Shown here: piece after piece, positions 21,791-33,762 of the stretch
Layout of the letters: the number at the start of each line of letters is the position of its first letter
Position numbering within the stretch: the stretch's first letter is position 1
DNA from: Hexactinellida sp. DTS-2022
Taxonomy: Eukaryota > Porifera > Hexactinellida
Direction: 5' to 3'
DNA: 64,000 bases
NCBI GenBank assembly: GCA_028753945.1
Contig: JAPNXP010000012.1
Location: 3,162,001 to 3,226,000 of the forward strand
The notes under the pieces: generated by a model
Told to the model about the DNA's origin: nothing
Database searches by the model: none
Seen by the model: only the letters and a program-made list of their open reading frames with translations
Translations under genes and position numbers: made by a program

Positions 21791-22460
21791 CTAATTATTA
21801 CAAATAGTAACAAAATGCTTAATCTTCCTTGAACGTGAACTTAAGTAAGAAAAACGTAGAAATGTAGGATATGTGCTGCCAATGAAAGAACTAAGGATTA
21901 AACTTCTTGAATTTTCTTCTTTAGAAATTACCTTAGAATTGTAATTTTTCACTTTATTAACTATTAAACAATTTACTTCAATGATTACAACTTTGCGAAG
22001 AATCAATGACATATATAATTCGCAAGAGGGACATTGTTCTCTCCAACTTCCATCAACAACTGAACATTCAAGATCCAGTAGAATCTGCCTAGATGGTCCT
22101 TCAACAAATATGCGCATATTTGTTGAAGGACCATCATATATTTTAACTATCGATAATAGTTAAAATATTCGAAACAGCTATTATGGAATCCAAGAGTAGT
22201 TCAGATGGATATTTCAGACCTCCACGATCAGTAAGTACCAATTAGCCTATACTGAGATCCGGCTGATTCATCAATTAGGGAATTTTTATCAATGGTTAAT
22301 AGATCTTGACATATGTGGCATGGTAGACTACGTATAAGCCATTGGTGTGAGGCATATCCGGCTACAAAAGCTAATGATTGAAGTGTTTGGGAATCACACT
22401 CAATGTTGGATACATCTGAAATTTAATTAAGGAAAGGGTCAAGATTAATATCAGTATCCG
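21791..22460 (-). pseudogene. Relic of a second P-element transposase, C-terminal part
   Basis: On the minus strand this matches the C-terminal part of the P element in intron 3: W-R-E-Q-C-P-S-C-E corresponds to W-R-S-N-C-P-S-C-H, followed by a shared L-x-x-K-V-x-x-x-N-S-K tail. Upstream, near 22345-22400, the sequence matches the S-L-A-F-I-A-G-Y-A block. Frames are broken and a 44-bp palindrome sits inside. No inverted ends were found. Confidence 0.75.
22092..22135. repeat. Perfect 44-bp palindrome
   Basis: GATGGTCCTTCAACAAATATGC is followed immediately by its exact reverse complement, with the centre between 22113 and 22114. It lies within the P-element relic. Confidence 0.95.
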
Positions 22461-22711
22461 AAATGGCTTATTTTCAGATGAAAAGGACTGGATAAATTAT
22501 TGTAAAGAATAACTACAAGTTTCAGACTGATAGGAAAATAGATCTAAAATATTTGAAAATTTCAGAGTCTCTCAGCTTCAGGGTTTCATCCATGCGTATG
22601 CAACGCGCCTCCAGGCGCATAATTTCAAAAGGAGACTTTTCTAGGCACGCGAAAATCGATAGATGCTCCCATAGACGTAATACAAATTGAGTATTTTAGG
22701 CGCGTGTGAGC

Positions 22712-22864
22712 GAGCTCAAACTTTATCTAGGCGCGCGGGAAATTTTGCCTGGATGAAAGCCAAAGCGGTCGTCATTAACGGTCGTCATTAAAAGGAGCTC
22801 AAACTTTATCTAGGCGCGCGGGAAATTTTGCCTGGATGAAAGGCAAAGCGGTCGTCATTAAAGG
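22712..22864. repeat. Tandem duplication, 83-bp unit
   Basis: Two near-identical copies begin GAGCTCAAACTTTATCTAGG at 22712 and 22795, with GCGCGCGGGAAATTTTGCCT in each. The first copy has an extra GTCGTCATTA. It is a recent local duplication in intron 4. Confidence 0.9.
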
Positions 22865-23121
22865 TGAATGGTTGAGAGGGTCGATCGTTAAAAGAACATG
22901 CTTGTATGGAGAATTTATATTGAACTCGACATTATCTTATCCATAAAGGTAAGATAATGTCGAGAAAATCTGAAGTATTAGTAATAAAGCCCAATTTTGA
23001 TCGACTTCGATATGTTTACTTTTCTTTGCGCGCTTTATCGGTATTTCATGCAAATTTCTAAGCCATTTTGAAAAACTTATGTTATATCTGGCGTTGTTTG
23101 GTAGTGATCGACCGGGACCAA

Positions 23122-23314
23122 CAGTGTTTCAGCCAGACATTTAGGCAAGGGGGGGGGGCACATTAGAGTTTTGGGAATGTGAGTTGCGGCGGCTTCAGCT
23201 TTGATCAATGTATTTTTCAAATCCCAAAGGGGGGGACATAGGATCCAAGGGAGGGGGGGGGGGGGGGGGCAAATGCCCCCCCCCCCCCCCCGCCCCTCCC
23301 TTTATGAAACCCTG
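23122..23314. repeat. MITE-like element with long G/C homopolymer hairpin
   Basis: The ends CAGTGTTTCA and the complement of CAGGGTTTCA are similar. The core is a run of 17 G (23253-23269), a 6-base spacer and a run of 16 C (23276-23291), which can form one hairpin. Homopolymer lengths may be assembly-dependent. Confidence 0.6.
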
Positions 23315-23619
23315 ACCAATATTTTTTCTGGGAACGGGAATATAATTTTTCGGATTATTACCGGCATCGAATTAAATCAAATGATGGCCCTTACAATAGA
23401 CATGTTGTTCCCATTAGGGGTTCTAACACACTAGGGGAAGTTTACATGGTCCACGGGGCGAAGAATGGGAAAGTGTAGTTACAATACATATTGTAGAATA
23501 ATGTTTGCACTGTTGTTTTGCAATAACACAGCTACCTAAAATCAAAGATAATTATTCACCATTCACCAATTAGATTATGCCAATCAGCAGTTGGCTTTTT
23601 ACCAATATGAAAATTACTG

Positions 23620-24150
23620 CAAGGTTGTAACCGCTCGAACCGAATATCAGTATTTATGAATAGTTTCCCTACCCGAACACGAATACTGATATTCGGTTGA
23701 GTAACCGAATACGAATACTGATAATATTCGGTTGCTTCAACCGAATACAATTCCTGATAATATTCGGTTGCTTTAACCGAATACTAATACTGATAATATT
23801 TGGTTACGTTAACCAAATACCAGGGAAATATCTAGGAGCGCGGGAAGCTCCTTTTGCAGTATGATTATGAAATGAATTAATTAGGAGCGCGGAAAATTGG
23901 AATCTTCTCCAATACCGTTACATTAATTTGGGATTTCGGCGTATTTACAAATGGCTGTATAATACACTGCCGAATATACGAACATTGATAATACTCGGCT
24001 TTGTCAACCGAATACGAATAATGATATTATTCGCTCGGCAGACCGATTACCGAATACCGAATACTGATATCAGGTTGGCAACCAAATATCAACTATTCGG
24101 CAAATAATATTCGGTTCAACCAAATATATCAGTATTCGGTTTCAACCTTG
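23620..24150. mobile_element. MITE with CAAGGTTG ends, rich in CCGAATA words
   Basis: The left end CAAGGTTGTAACCG and right end CGGTTTCAACCTTG are inverted. The interior consists of degenerate AACCGAATACTGATATTCGG words that are themselves palindromic, interrupted by an unrelated stretch near 23825-23940. No target-site duplication was clear. Confidence 0.7.
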
Positions 24151-24294
24151 GAATATAGTAATATAGAATTATACAAAGAACTAGTTATGGTGTAATTTCT
24201 ATTGAATTTCATTAATCACGATCCGCTACTTTTCCAGAGATCTTGTTTCGCTTTCTGTTCCTCTTCGAGTTAAATCCTACACATACAATCGATC

Positions 24295-26307
24295 ATGAGT
24301 AAGCGTCCCAGATCGAGTGTATGGTCCTATTTCACTGTGGATCCTAATAACCAAGCTATTGCTATTTGTAAGGCTGACGGTTGCAAAAATAACAATGTCC
24401 GTAGAGGAAAAGATGGAGCTCAGAAAAAGACTTCTCAACTAAAGCTATTTGGATCCATTTACAAAATTTGCACAAAGTGGACTATGATGGTGCCAGCGAT
24501 GAGCGAATTACGACTGAAGCAACAAAACAAGCAAAGATAGTTGAAAAAGAGCATAAAAAGAGGTGTACTCACTCACTACAATACAATTGACGTTACCAGA
24601 AACTAATGACCATTGCACTAAATGGAATTCAGATAGGCCTGAACAGATTTGGGTGAAAGACTATTGGTACAGTGGCTGTGTGACCGTTTATTGCCATATT
24701 CAACGGTTAGCAATGACCAGTTCCAGAAAATGATTTCTCATTTAAATAAAGGGGTTTTTTCCATCAGAGAAGACAATTAAACAAAAATTGTTCCCCGAGT
24801 TATATTGACAAGTGCAATACAAGATAAAACAGTCTTTCGATGAAAATGATTTTGCTGTATATTCGATAACAACAGATATTTGGTCTGGCAAAGGACAACG
24901 ATCTTTTATTAGTACACCGTACACTATATTAATGTTAATTGTCAGAGAAAGATAGCAATTCTACGATGTATGCCTTACGACAGCGCACATACTGGAGAAA
25001 GCATCGCTATGGTTTTGTCAGAAATTAGAAAGAGCTGGTGTCTGCAAAAAGTCCATCGCCTTGTTAGAGACAATGCAGCTAACCTAGTAAAAGGCTCTGA
25101 AATTGCAAACCAACAGTCAGTTGGTTGCATGTGCCACACCCTCCATCTTATTGTGAAACATGCGGATTTAGAACAAAGTGGTGTGAAGCTGAAGAGACAA
25201 CGCCTGAAAAAACTAGTTAAAAAACTCCGAAAACCAAAGCAAATGCTATTGTAAGAAAGATCCAGCAGGAAATTAGGATTACCTGAAAAATCTTTGATTA
25301 TTTGTGTGGAAACCAGATGGGATAGTGACTACTTGATGTTTGAAAGGGCTTTCGAATTAAAACTCCCATTAGAGCCGTTGAAGATGATGCTCAACTAATT
25401 ATCTCCACAGATTGTAAATTGACCCCCACTGACTGGGATCTTATGCCGAAAGTAATAAAGCTCCTTACACCCATTTTCGCTGCTACTTTCTCTGTTGAAG
25501 GTGACCAAGCTTCAATTTCTGATATTATTCCTATCACTAAACGGATGAAAATGGAGATCTAACAGGTACACGAATTTGGAATAGGAACGTTGAAGAGTAA
25601 ATTATTATAAAATATTCACAAGTATTTAGAGGGTGGCGATATCAGAGCACATTTTGTCTATGTTGAAATAAGTGATCTCCATACATTTGCAACCCACGAT
25701 ACAAGGGATGTTTTTCCAAAAGAAAGAAAATGCTGAAAGAGCTAAACAAAGGGTAAGTATCTAGCTAAAGATGTTCTAGATCTAAGAAATTTTGAAGCCG
25801 CTGATCCTACCCCAAACACTTTTGATTCAGTTGACGAGATCGAGAAGGACAATCGATCTAATTCATTATCATGGGAAGACTTGAAAGGAATAAGTGATAT
25901 CGAGAAGGAATTTACTGACTATTTCTCAAAATGCAAAGAATACCCATTGATGGGACTGTCTTATGTTTTGGAAAGTAAGTGAAAAACAGTTTCCTATCTT
26001 AAGTTCCTTAGCAAAAACATATATTTGCCCACCCGCAAGTTCGTCTACGTCGGAAAGAGAATTTAGAATAGCTGGAATAATCACAAACAATCGACGAATC
26101 AGGCTGCTTCCTACAAATACTGAAAGATTACTTTTCCTAAGGTACAATCAGCGAGCTATTGGATGGGATACTCAGATTCCTCAGCCCACAGAATCGTTCA
26201 GTCAACCAAATGATTTAACTGTCGAAATGTTGGGAGCAAACCAGGACGGTGACATTTATCAGGTGGAAAGTGAAAACAGTGACAGTGAAGAAAGTGACTA
26301 TGAATAG
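24295..26307 (+). pseudogene. Decayed hAT transposase with BED-like finger
   Basis: The N-terminal frame (24295-24540) has a BED-type start, V-W-S-Y-F ... C-K-A-D-G-C. A middle frame (24970-25254) has the hAT core pattern V-R-D-N-A-A-N ... C-M-C-H-T-L-H-L-I-V. At about 25305 a V-E-T-R-W-D-S block follows. The last frame (25963-26307) has the hAT dimerisation region, with P-I-L-S-S-L-A, S-S-T-S-E-R-E-F and an acidic tail. Order and motifs identify a ZBED/hAT transposase, broken by frameshifts and stops. It is the only protein-coding transposon relic in the introns on the same strand as the host gene. Confidence 0.85.
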
Positions 26308-28690
26308 ACACTTTGGGTTATATTGGTTGTTTTAGTAAATCGTAGTTAGTAATTTAGAATTTTAGATGGTAGTTATAGGAATTACTTCCACATGAAAGAA
26401 AAAGTTGATATTTTAATAAATTAATTAACTCGCGGATTCCCTGGAATGTGAAATTGAAACTGAAAGTTAGTTGAATTTCAATTGAAAGTGAAAATGAAAA
26501 TGGGTTTTTCTATTTATACCTTTTGACCCCAAGTATTCCGGATGTTTTAATATCACCTTCCATTTCATAAATACTATGTCAGAGGACTTGGAATACTCAA
26601 TGAAAAAAGTTCATTTTTAGAATTTTTCTTCAATGACAATGTTTATTCATTCAATTAACAACTTTGAGTTGTCCATTCCCGTTTACGAATCCAGGAAATC
26701 ATCAATATTTACCAGGACCGGGACTCTACAAACAGCCGGGACTAAAACCGGGATCCCGGTCGTTTCCTATTGTTTGGTCGGATGTTAACATTTCACATAC
26801 TCTTATTGGCCCGATACTTCCTGATATATTATAATAGGGTAATTGTAGATCTTTTTTGTAGAGATTTTTGTGAGATACTAGTGAACCAGTGACATAAATA
26901 TATATTTTCGGAAATTTATTGTTCGTAAGTTTGTTAAAAGAACATTAAGCTGACTTTAAGTATATGGAAATATCCTGAAATAGCCATAGCCAAATACATG
27001 CAAGCTTAATAAATCGGCTGTTCGTAAGGTAAATATCAAATTCAGAATGTGCTTCGGATATATATTTGAAAGGTTATCAAAACTATAGGACTAGTTTGTA
27101 CGTTCTCAATTTGTTGGTAGTAGTAATTATTTACGTCAATATTTTCGATCGTTTTACTGTCTCTGTTCGTTTTCTCTTGAGATATGTTTAGAGTCAAACT
27201 TCATTTTTCAGATGAGATATCTCACCATAATTTGTGACATTTCCTTCTTGGATATAGATACTTTATGTTTGCCTGAAAGGTGGGAATTTCACCTTCTTCT
27301 TCCCTGAAAGTATTGGCAATTGTGCGCTTTCTGCTTGTAATATGGGAGATATGTTGTAAACATTAGCATCAAAAATTGCTAACTAGAATCCACTTAGTGT
27401 ATTTATATATTTCCCATTCTTCAGCAGTTAATTCGAATGAAAATATTTGGGTCGGTACAAGAGGAATAGAGTTTACGATATTGTTTCCAGTAGTAGTTAT
27501 GCAAGGTAATAAGGAGTCGTTTCCAAAACCAAGAACAGTACTTCATGCTTCTTCATCCGTATATTGAGCTGGGCCATGATTATCTCGTCGGTGCTTACTT
27601 GAAATATGTTACTATAGGAACCTGAGTAAGCGAATCATTCCTGATTCTTGATTTGGAGTGTTTGAATTTTGGTTTTATCTCAATTCTTACGATGTGTGGT
27701 CTGCTGACATTATGAATTGATCCTTTAAACGAGGGTTTCCTGTCCGGCCCGCCAGCCTGTAAATCGAAAGTAAACCATAGCGGACAAACCAAAATAATAC
27801 TATGAAAACATTTCTATTGCATAAATAATATAAAGTTTTCTCAAATACTTTGTATTGATCTAATTTATATGTTGTACAGTTTCACTGCAGAGTTTCTTTA
27901 TAAACTTCAGGCAAGGTGTCATCTCAAATTTGTTATCTATGCATTTATATCACAAGGCTTAAGTTAAGTCATATATGTATTTATTTGTATGTTCGAGTTG
28001 ATTAAAGAATCTGGACGGTTTCCATATATGATTTTTACATATAGTATTAACCTTGGGTCTCCAACTATTGACAACAAGTTGAGGATTTCACACTCCTCGC
28101 CAATTTATGATGTAATTTTCAGATTTGGGAAGGGTAACTGTTTGGTAGTACATATTGCTGCGAACATTATTTTTCAGAATGAAAAACGTTAAAACACAAA
28201 TGAAATCTAAATTGATAGACGATCATTTTCCCGGAATACTCCTTATCGCTACAGCAAGTCTACCGGCAGACATAGACTACTTCTGCTTACAAAACAATTC
28301 CAAACTTCTCACTAAAGTTCAAAAATAAAGACATCTATACTGATTATCTAGCTATACTTAGACTTTCATTTGATTAATTGAGGTCGGAAATCCCTGATCT
28401 AAATCATTCCCATTTTGCTTGAAATTAACACAAAGGAAAAGTCTATCCTTGCTGGTAGTGTTTTGATAAAAATTCACGAGCGATTTTTTGTATCGGGCTA
28501 ATTGTAAATTTGAAGCTAGGCATTCAGGGATGGAATGTTTCAGAAATGAGCTGAGCTTTGGTTGCTTTCCGAGATTTGGTTTGCTTTTTGGAGAGTGAAA
28601 CTGCTCCTTACACAGAAATAATATCAATCAAATCATGAACTGTATGTTGCTGATGATAGAGAATCGGTCTATCTTTATGGCGCAGCTAAA
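26308..28690. other. Intron 4 sequence, no gene recognised
   Basis: I see only short unsupported frames. Near 26694-26765 GC-rich words (ACCGGGACTC, GCCGGGACTA, CCGGGATCCCGG) may be the right end of the hAT element or a separate MITE. The rest is AT-rich without clear repeats. Confidence 0.45.
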
Positions 28691-28753
28691 ATTTATTGAG
28701 CCATAAATATGACTAGCGCGCTTCGCTTCCTAGGTCGCTTCGCGGCAGAACAC

Positions 28754-28790
28754 AACCACACACCAACCGCGAAGCGGTTGGTGTGTGGTT
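28754..28790. repeat. Perfect hairpin, 17-bp stem and GAA loop
   Basis: AACCACACACCAACCGC, the loop GAA, then the exact complement. It follows CGCTTCGC-rich sequence. A short related word (GCGAAGCGATC) occurs near 31726. Confidence 0.9.
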
Positions 28791-29188
28791 TATGTACTCC
28801 TAATATTGATTATAAAGCGTAAATAGGCTTAAATATTCAAATTTAACAATGTGAAATTTTAATGATTACGTCATCATGCGATAATGAGTTAGCATAGTGG
28901 CGATCTGGTGTGACCAACTTGACCGCATCATTAATGTACATGTTCTATTAAATTTTCAAATTTTTATCTCTTAGAAGTCGCGAATTATGTGAGATTAAGT
29001 GAATTTTTAGGGTCTCGAAATGTGACAATGACGTCATAACTTGTCGAGGTGTGATAAATTTTGAGTGGAAACCTCAACTTGTTGGCGGGTGCCAAAAGTT
29101 ACCCCTATATGCCAAATATCACATTTGGAAACCGTCCACTTTCTTCAATCAACTCGTAACATACAAACAAATATATATATACACATAA

Positions 29189-29336
29189 CAGGGCCGGCGC
29201 CACCGGGGGTGTCCTGGGTGTCCGGACACCCACTGCCTCAAGGAAATGAAGAGGTGCTTGTACAGTGACACACACACTAGACTATACAGTGGACACCCAC
29301 TACACCCACACCTCATAATACGTGGCGGCGGCAATG
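29189..29336. mobile_element. Short MITE with CAGGGCCGGCGCCACC end
   Basis: The left end CAGGGCCGGCGCCACC is mirrored imperfectly on the right by the complement of CATTGCCGCCGCCACG. Inside are inverted GGACACCCAC-type words. It is flanked by AT dinucleotide runs (29171-29180 and 29339-29355), which blur any duplication. The CAG start suggests hAT type. Confidence 0.65.
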
Positions 29337-29801
29337 ACATATATATATATATATACACCCAGGCTTGTGTTTTAATAGTATAGATAATTTGATTTTCCCA
29401 AAAATTGTGTACATGCTTATTAAGGGGACTTTATGAGGAATCGATTTATTACGTCCGTTTAATGTGGAGAATAAGGCAGATGCATAAAACGATTTATTAT
29501 ACAAAAGCTAAACCCTGTAATAGCATTAATTAATTAGTTGACATACCTTGGTTCCAAAATACCAAATTCTGAATTGAATTAATTACGTGTAAGTCACGAA
29601 TGGCGGAAAATTAGTCGCGGGGAAATATAGTCGCTTTTTAGTCAATGACCACAGTAACTCAAAAATGATCAATTTGATGGTATTTTTAATACTTAATATA
29701 ATGACGTGTATGTTATTTTAATCATTGTAATATTGGAAACATAAATGCAAAATTATTTTAAGAAATTGAATACATATGAAAGATAATGAAAATGATTTTA
29801 A

Positions 29802-30452
29802 TTAAAAGTTATATGCTATTCCTTTCAAAAATGTCTTTTTATCACTAAATTGATAATCAGCTACAAGTGATAAGATGCGAGTATCACGTACTAAACTTGC
29901 TTTAGACTGCTTTTTTCGTTCTCCTGCCTCCCACTTTGCAAATATAGCCTCCTGAATTGATTGCTCCCTCTGGAGAAATGTCGATAATTTGGAAAAAATA
30001 GGATGTGAGCAGACTAGCATTGAGGCGAATTCGTTATGCCATCCCTCAACACTGTTGTTTGTTCGTGCTAGATGATTATTGATTCTAGAAAACAATTCCA
30101 TACTCTAATTGGAAACATAGGCGTCCTTCTACTTTGATCTGGCAAGACTTTACCCAAGAAAGTATTTTCAAAGTATTTCGCAATGTCTATTGCCTCTTCT
30201 GGGAAATCTTCCATTCGAATATTAAAACAACTTATCACATCGTTTTCAGGGACAAATGCTAAACTTCCAAGCATCTTTCTCTTGAGAGCGAAATCATTAT
30301 CTGCTTGGTACCGAGTGGTAAATCATTGTTGCTGAACACGTTTATATACATTTTGTCTCAAGTGAAAAAAGCATCCAGAGATGATAGAAATAAAATATCT
30401 TCAAAAGCATTCATTGAGGCCTTCTCAAAATCAACCATAATAGTCATCGGAT
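29802..30452 (-). pseudogene. MULE transposase, C-terminal two thirds, broken
   Basis: Minus-strand frames carry V-D-F-E-K-A near 30420-30440 (the second catalytic Asp region), a G-C-F-F-H-L segment near 30370 (the C-x2-H motif of MULEs), then L-G-S-L-A-F-V-P and, in another frame, N-N-S-V-E-G-W-H-N-E-F, the conserved N-N-x-x-E-G-x-H block. Stops and frame changes separate these parts. Confidence 0.8.
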
Positions 30453-31247
30453 TTAGCAAGGTTCTATTTCTAATAATATTTTGAATAACCTATAATAGGT
30501 TACTTCACTCAAATTCGGGAGCAGTGCGTAGATACACGGAAAAATAACGCCATCTTTTTCAGCATGAAGAGTGTACAGTTTTAGAAATAAGTTTGGAACT
30601 ACACTAAACGTTCCATCGCAATACCAGTTCTCGCTCGTACATAATAATGAAACAAATTTAAGCGTTCCATTGACAATGATTCTTTGCTCATCTCCAATTC
30701 CTGAATCAAAAAGCAAAAATGGATCACCTTTTAGCGTACTTTTATACTTATCAGGGATGACGATTTTAGCTGCACAGGTCGGGTTGCCACAACTTTCGAC
30801 ATTTTTACACTTATAATTTCGAATTGTTCTTTTGACAGATTCTAATTTAGGTAGTTTATTTATGGTCATTTGATGCATTGTTGCCGTACCTAAAGATAAA
30901 ATACCTCTAGTACTCTGCTCAGATGTAGTTGCCAAGTTTTTCATTTCCCCATATTGCTTTAACATTTCAATTCGATCTTGTGAAGGTGGGTGTGCATGAG
31001 ATTGCTCTATTTCCGATACTTCAAGAGGCTTGGTGAAAACATCGTTAATTGTATGCATTCTAGCCTTGCATATACCACGTTTCTCACACACCCAATACGA
31101 TACTTCATCAGATATACGGTTTAAGGTATAAATATATCCTGAAAAATTTGCTTTATCTTTATTCTTGCTGCTCCTGATCCTTTCAATAAATAATTCAGAG
31201 GCCATCAGAGAAACCGAAGTGAAGTTAATAGGCAAATGTGACTTCAA
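30453..31247 (-). pseudogene. MULE transposase N-terminal part with FLYWCH finger
   Basis: The 264-residue frame starts with a FLYWCH-type zinc finger at about residues 35-90: F-S-G-Y-I-Y, then Y-W-V-C (C54), C60, R-M-H (H65) and a H-x-H-P-P end (H84, H86). After a linker comes C-D-G-T-F-S-V-V-P near residue 215, the first catalytic Asp block of MULE transposases. The frame ends at E-I-E-P-C, where the catalytic domain should go on, so it is truncated by a stop at 30453. Confidence 0.82.
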
Positions 31248-31475
31248 ACTACACCATGCAGTTATTTTTTCCTTAAATAATCAAATGCTATGGTGTCTAA
31301 ACTAAACATGTGGTCGTTGAGATAATAACAAATTAATAGTAAGTGACATCATCATAACAATGAGTGAAATATCAAGAGTAGATAATTAATCTTTAACACT
31401 ATGTTTTCTGCTATCATTAATTCCCGCGACCAACTTTCCATCAACGATAATTTTTCAAGATTTCTAAAATTACTA

Positions 31476-31586
31476 GAGACCATTTTTCCTCGCGACCAAA
31501 TTTCCACGCGACCAAATTTCCACGCGACCAAATTTCCACGCGACCAAATTTCCACGCGACCAAATTTCCACGCGACCAATTTCCGC
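31476..31586. repeat. 16-bp minisatellite inside the MULE right end
   Basis: Five perfect copies of GCGACCAAATTTCCAC run from 31492 to 31571, with a diverged copy on each side. Read on the minus strand, the unit is GTGGAAATTTGGTCGC, close to the terminal repeat motif GTCGCGGGGAAAATTAGTTG of the MULE. Confidence 0.93.
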
Positions 31587-31738
31587 AACTAATTTTCCCC
31601 GCGACAATCTTTCCGTCAACGGTAAGTTACATGTTTGACTTATTTATTATGAGTTCTATTCTGAGGAGGGTCGTGAAGAGGCCGTTAATTGTGTTGTTTA
31701 GTGTCTAACACGAACGAATAAAGGTAGCGAAGCGATCT

Positions 31739-31796
31739 TTGTGTGTGTGAGTGTGTGTGTTTGTTTGTTTGTTTGTTTGTTTGTTTGTTGTTTGTA
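31739..31796. repeat. GT and GTTT microsatellite
   Basis: A GT dinucleotide run with one interruption is followed by seven or so GTTT units. Confidence 0.9.
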
Positions 31797-32065
31797 CGGA
31801 TTGTATTAAATAAATATTGGAATAGAACCGCATTTATATTTGAGAAATAACTTCCAAATGCTATTATATAGGTGAACCGGTTTCCTGACTACGAATTAAT
31901 TTTTTCATATCTTTTATTAAATATTTATTGTCTATTGAAAAAATCGATAGCGCGTAGCGGTTGAGTTATCCGTCGCGAAGGGACCGAGACCATGGTGCTC
32001 TTAACTTTATAATATTTACTTATTTAGATTATTTTGACCTTTATTAATTGTTTTTTATTCTCTAG
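31797..32065. other. End of intron 4
   Basis: AT-rich sequence ending in a good pyrimidine tract and acceptor, TTTTTTATTCTCTAG, at 32065. Nothing else was seen. Confidence 0.6.
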
Positions 32066-33762
32066 CTTGTCCTATACTTTGATGAACCGATAGACTCATC
32101 TTCAATTAATTTTCGAGAATTTTCTTTACAAAATATTTTTAACTTAACTCTTGATTTATATCAAGAATTCCATTTTTTTATTTCCCCTTTCCTAATTGTT
32201 GATAATCCTTCGCTTATAATTGAATTGCTTATTGATAGCACTGATATTGATTTGATATTTAATCTTACTAATCTTGCTACTAATGTAAACAACACTTTTA
32301 TTTCATTCTCAAATCTTTCTACTCAAGATACCTCTGAAAATTATGTTATTCCTATATTACCTTCTAGTGCCCTACCTGTTAATATATTTCTTCCAGATAA
32401 GCGTAGCCCATCTCTTTCTTCTTATTCACTTGATTTAAACAGTGGGATTTTATCTTTTACATTTGATGAATTAGTTCGAGTAAGTTCTCTGGACGTAACC
32501 ACCCTTTCTTTACACGACAGTAGGGTATCATCACTGTGCAGTTACACATTAACAGAAGGCCTTCTTCTTTCTCCCAATAGTAACATTGTTTATTTCAAAT
32601 TAAATGTTGTTGATATTAATAAAATAAAACGTTTGACATGTCTCGCGACAATGCTAGCAAATACTTATATTACAATTGGCTCGACATTTATACGAGATAT
32701 GAATCAAAACTACGTTAATTCGATATCAGGTATTTTTGCACTTCGTGTTGACTTCTTTATTCCTGATTCAACTAATCCGGAATTATTGTCCTTTGACCTA
32801 GATTTGAACTTAGGTACTCTTTTGTTGCAATTTGATGAAACTGTAAATGCTTCTAGCCTTTTGGTAAATGCAGTCATTTTATCGAACACTAGTTTTAATA
32901 TCTTTGGACAACAATTCGTTGTTTTAACTGGGGCTTATGTCTCTCCTATTGACTCAACTGATATTATCATAACTCTTAAGAATAGTCATCTGGATTCATT
33001 AAAATTGAATCGGAATTTCGCAACACAAAAAAATGATACTTTTCTAAGTTTTTATACTTATTCTATTATGGATATGTCATCTAACTCTCTTACTGGAATT
33101 ACCTTACTAGTTGATGAACTTACTCTTGATACAATTAATCCAAATCTTATATTATGGTATCCAGATCTGGACAAATCAACTATTACTCTAATATTTGACG
33201 AACCCATTGATTCCGAGAGTATTGTTGTCACTTCAATCAGCTTCCAATCTGAACTTATTTTTAATATGACTAGCACAAACTATTTTACACTTACTGGTGG
33301 AACTACATCAAGCCCAGATGGTAAGATGATAATCATAGACATTTCGATGAGTGATCTTAATGCTATCAAAGCTAAAGCATTGCTTCTCAGTTCTATCAAC
33401 AGTTCATATATTACATTCAATTCCTTATTATGTCGGGATATTGGGGGAAACAAATTAGTTGAGGTATCTACAAATATGTCAAAAATTGCATCTATTTTTA
33501 TAAGAGACAATGTTGCTCCTCGTCTTATTAGCTGGAATCTTGATATGGACAGTGGAATTGTTAACCTTACTTTTGGTGAAACAGTAAACGTATCTTCTGT
33601 GTATTTCCCTGGAATTGGACTCCAGGCTACATTTAACTCCAGTGAAAGCTATGGAATCAAGCTGACAGGAGGCTCTGTACTCAATCAGAATCACGATATT
33701 TTTATTTCTATTCAATTAACTAACGATGATTTAAACCGCATGAAACAGTTAGGCATTGCAAG
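32066..33762 (+). CDS. Giant Ig-like repeat protein, exon 5
   Basis: The acceptor TTCTCTAG ends at 32065 (phase 0). Joined to exon 4, the sequence reads F-N-L-N-K-S-Q-L-V-L-Y-F, which matches the domain consensus without a gap. The donor is CAAG|GTAATA at 33763 (phase 2). The exon finishes R-4 and holds R-3 (D at 32396), R-2 (32765), R-1 (33128) and most of R0 (33506). R-1 has F-D-E-P, as do R17, R35, R53 and R71 at 18-domain steps. L-T-G-G and D-L-N-x-[IM]-K occur in the canonical places. Spliced R-4 is 128 residues and R0 is 127. Confidence 0.93.

Larger units (their letters stand above)
29602..31616 (-). mobile_element. MULE DNA transposon with FLYWCH finger, about 2 kb
   Basis: The terminal inverted repeats are about 33 bp. 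The left one starts GGCGGAAAATTAGTCGCGGG near 29602. The right one, read on the minus strand from 31616, starts GACGGAAAGATTGTCGCGGG. Between them a minus-strand transposase relic has FLYWCH and MULE domains. It lies in intron 4, antisense to the giant gene. No clear 9-bp duplication was seen. Confidence 0.75.

Noticed and set aside
27376-28627. Four open frames of 63-89 residues in intron 4
   Set aside because: No motif, no splice context and no similarity to the neighbouring elements; this is the length expected by chance in AT-rich DNA.
29065-29504. Several 60-70 residue frames on both strands
   Set aside because: They cover AT microsatellite and MITE sequence and show no domain similarity.
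31476-31586. Short regular repeats resembling a CRISPR array
   Set aside because: The 16-bp units are directly adjacent without spacers and lie in a eukaryotic transposon end. This is a minisatellite.
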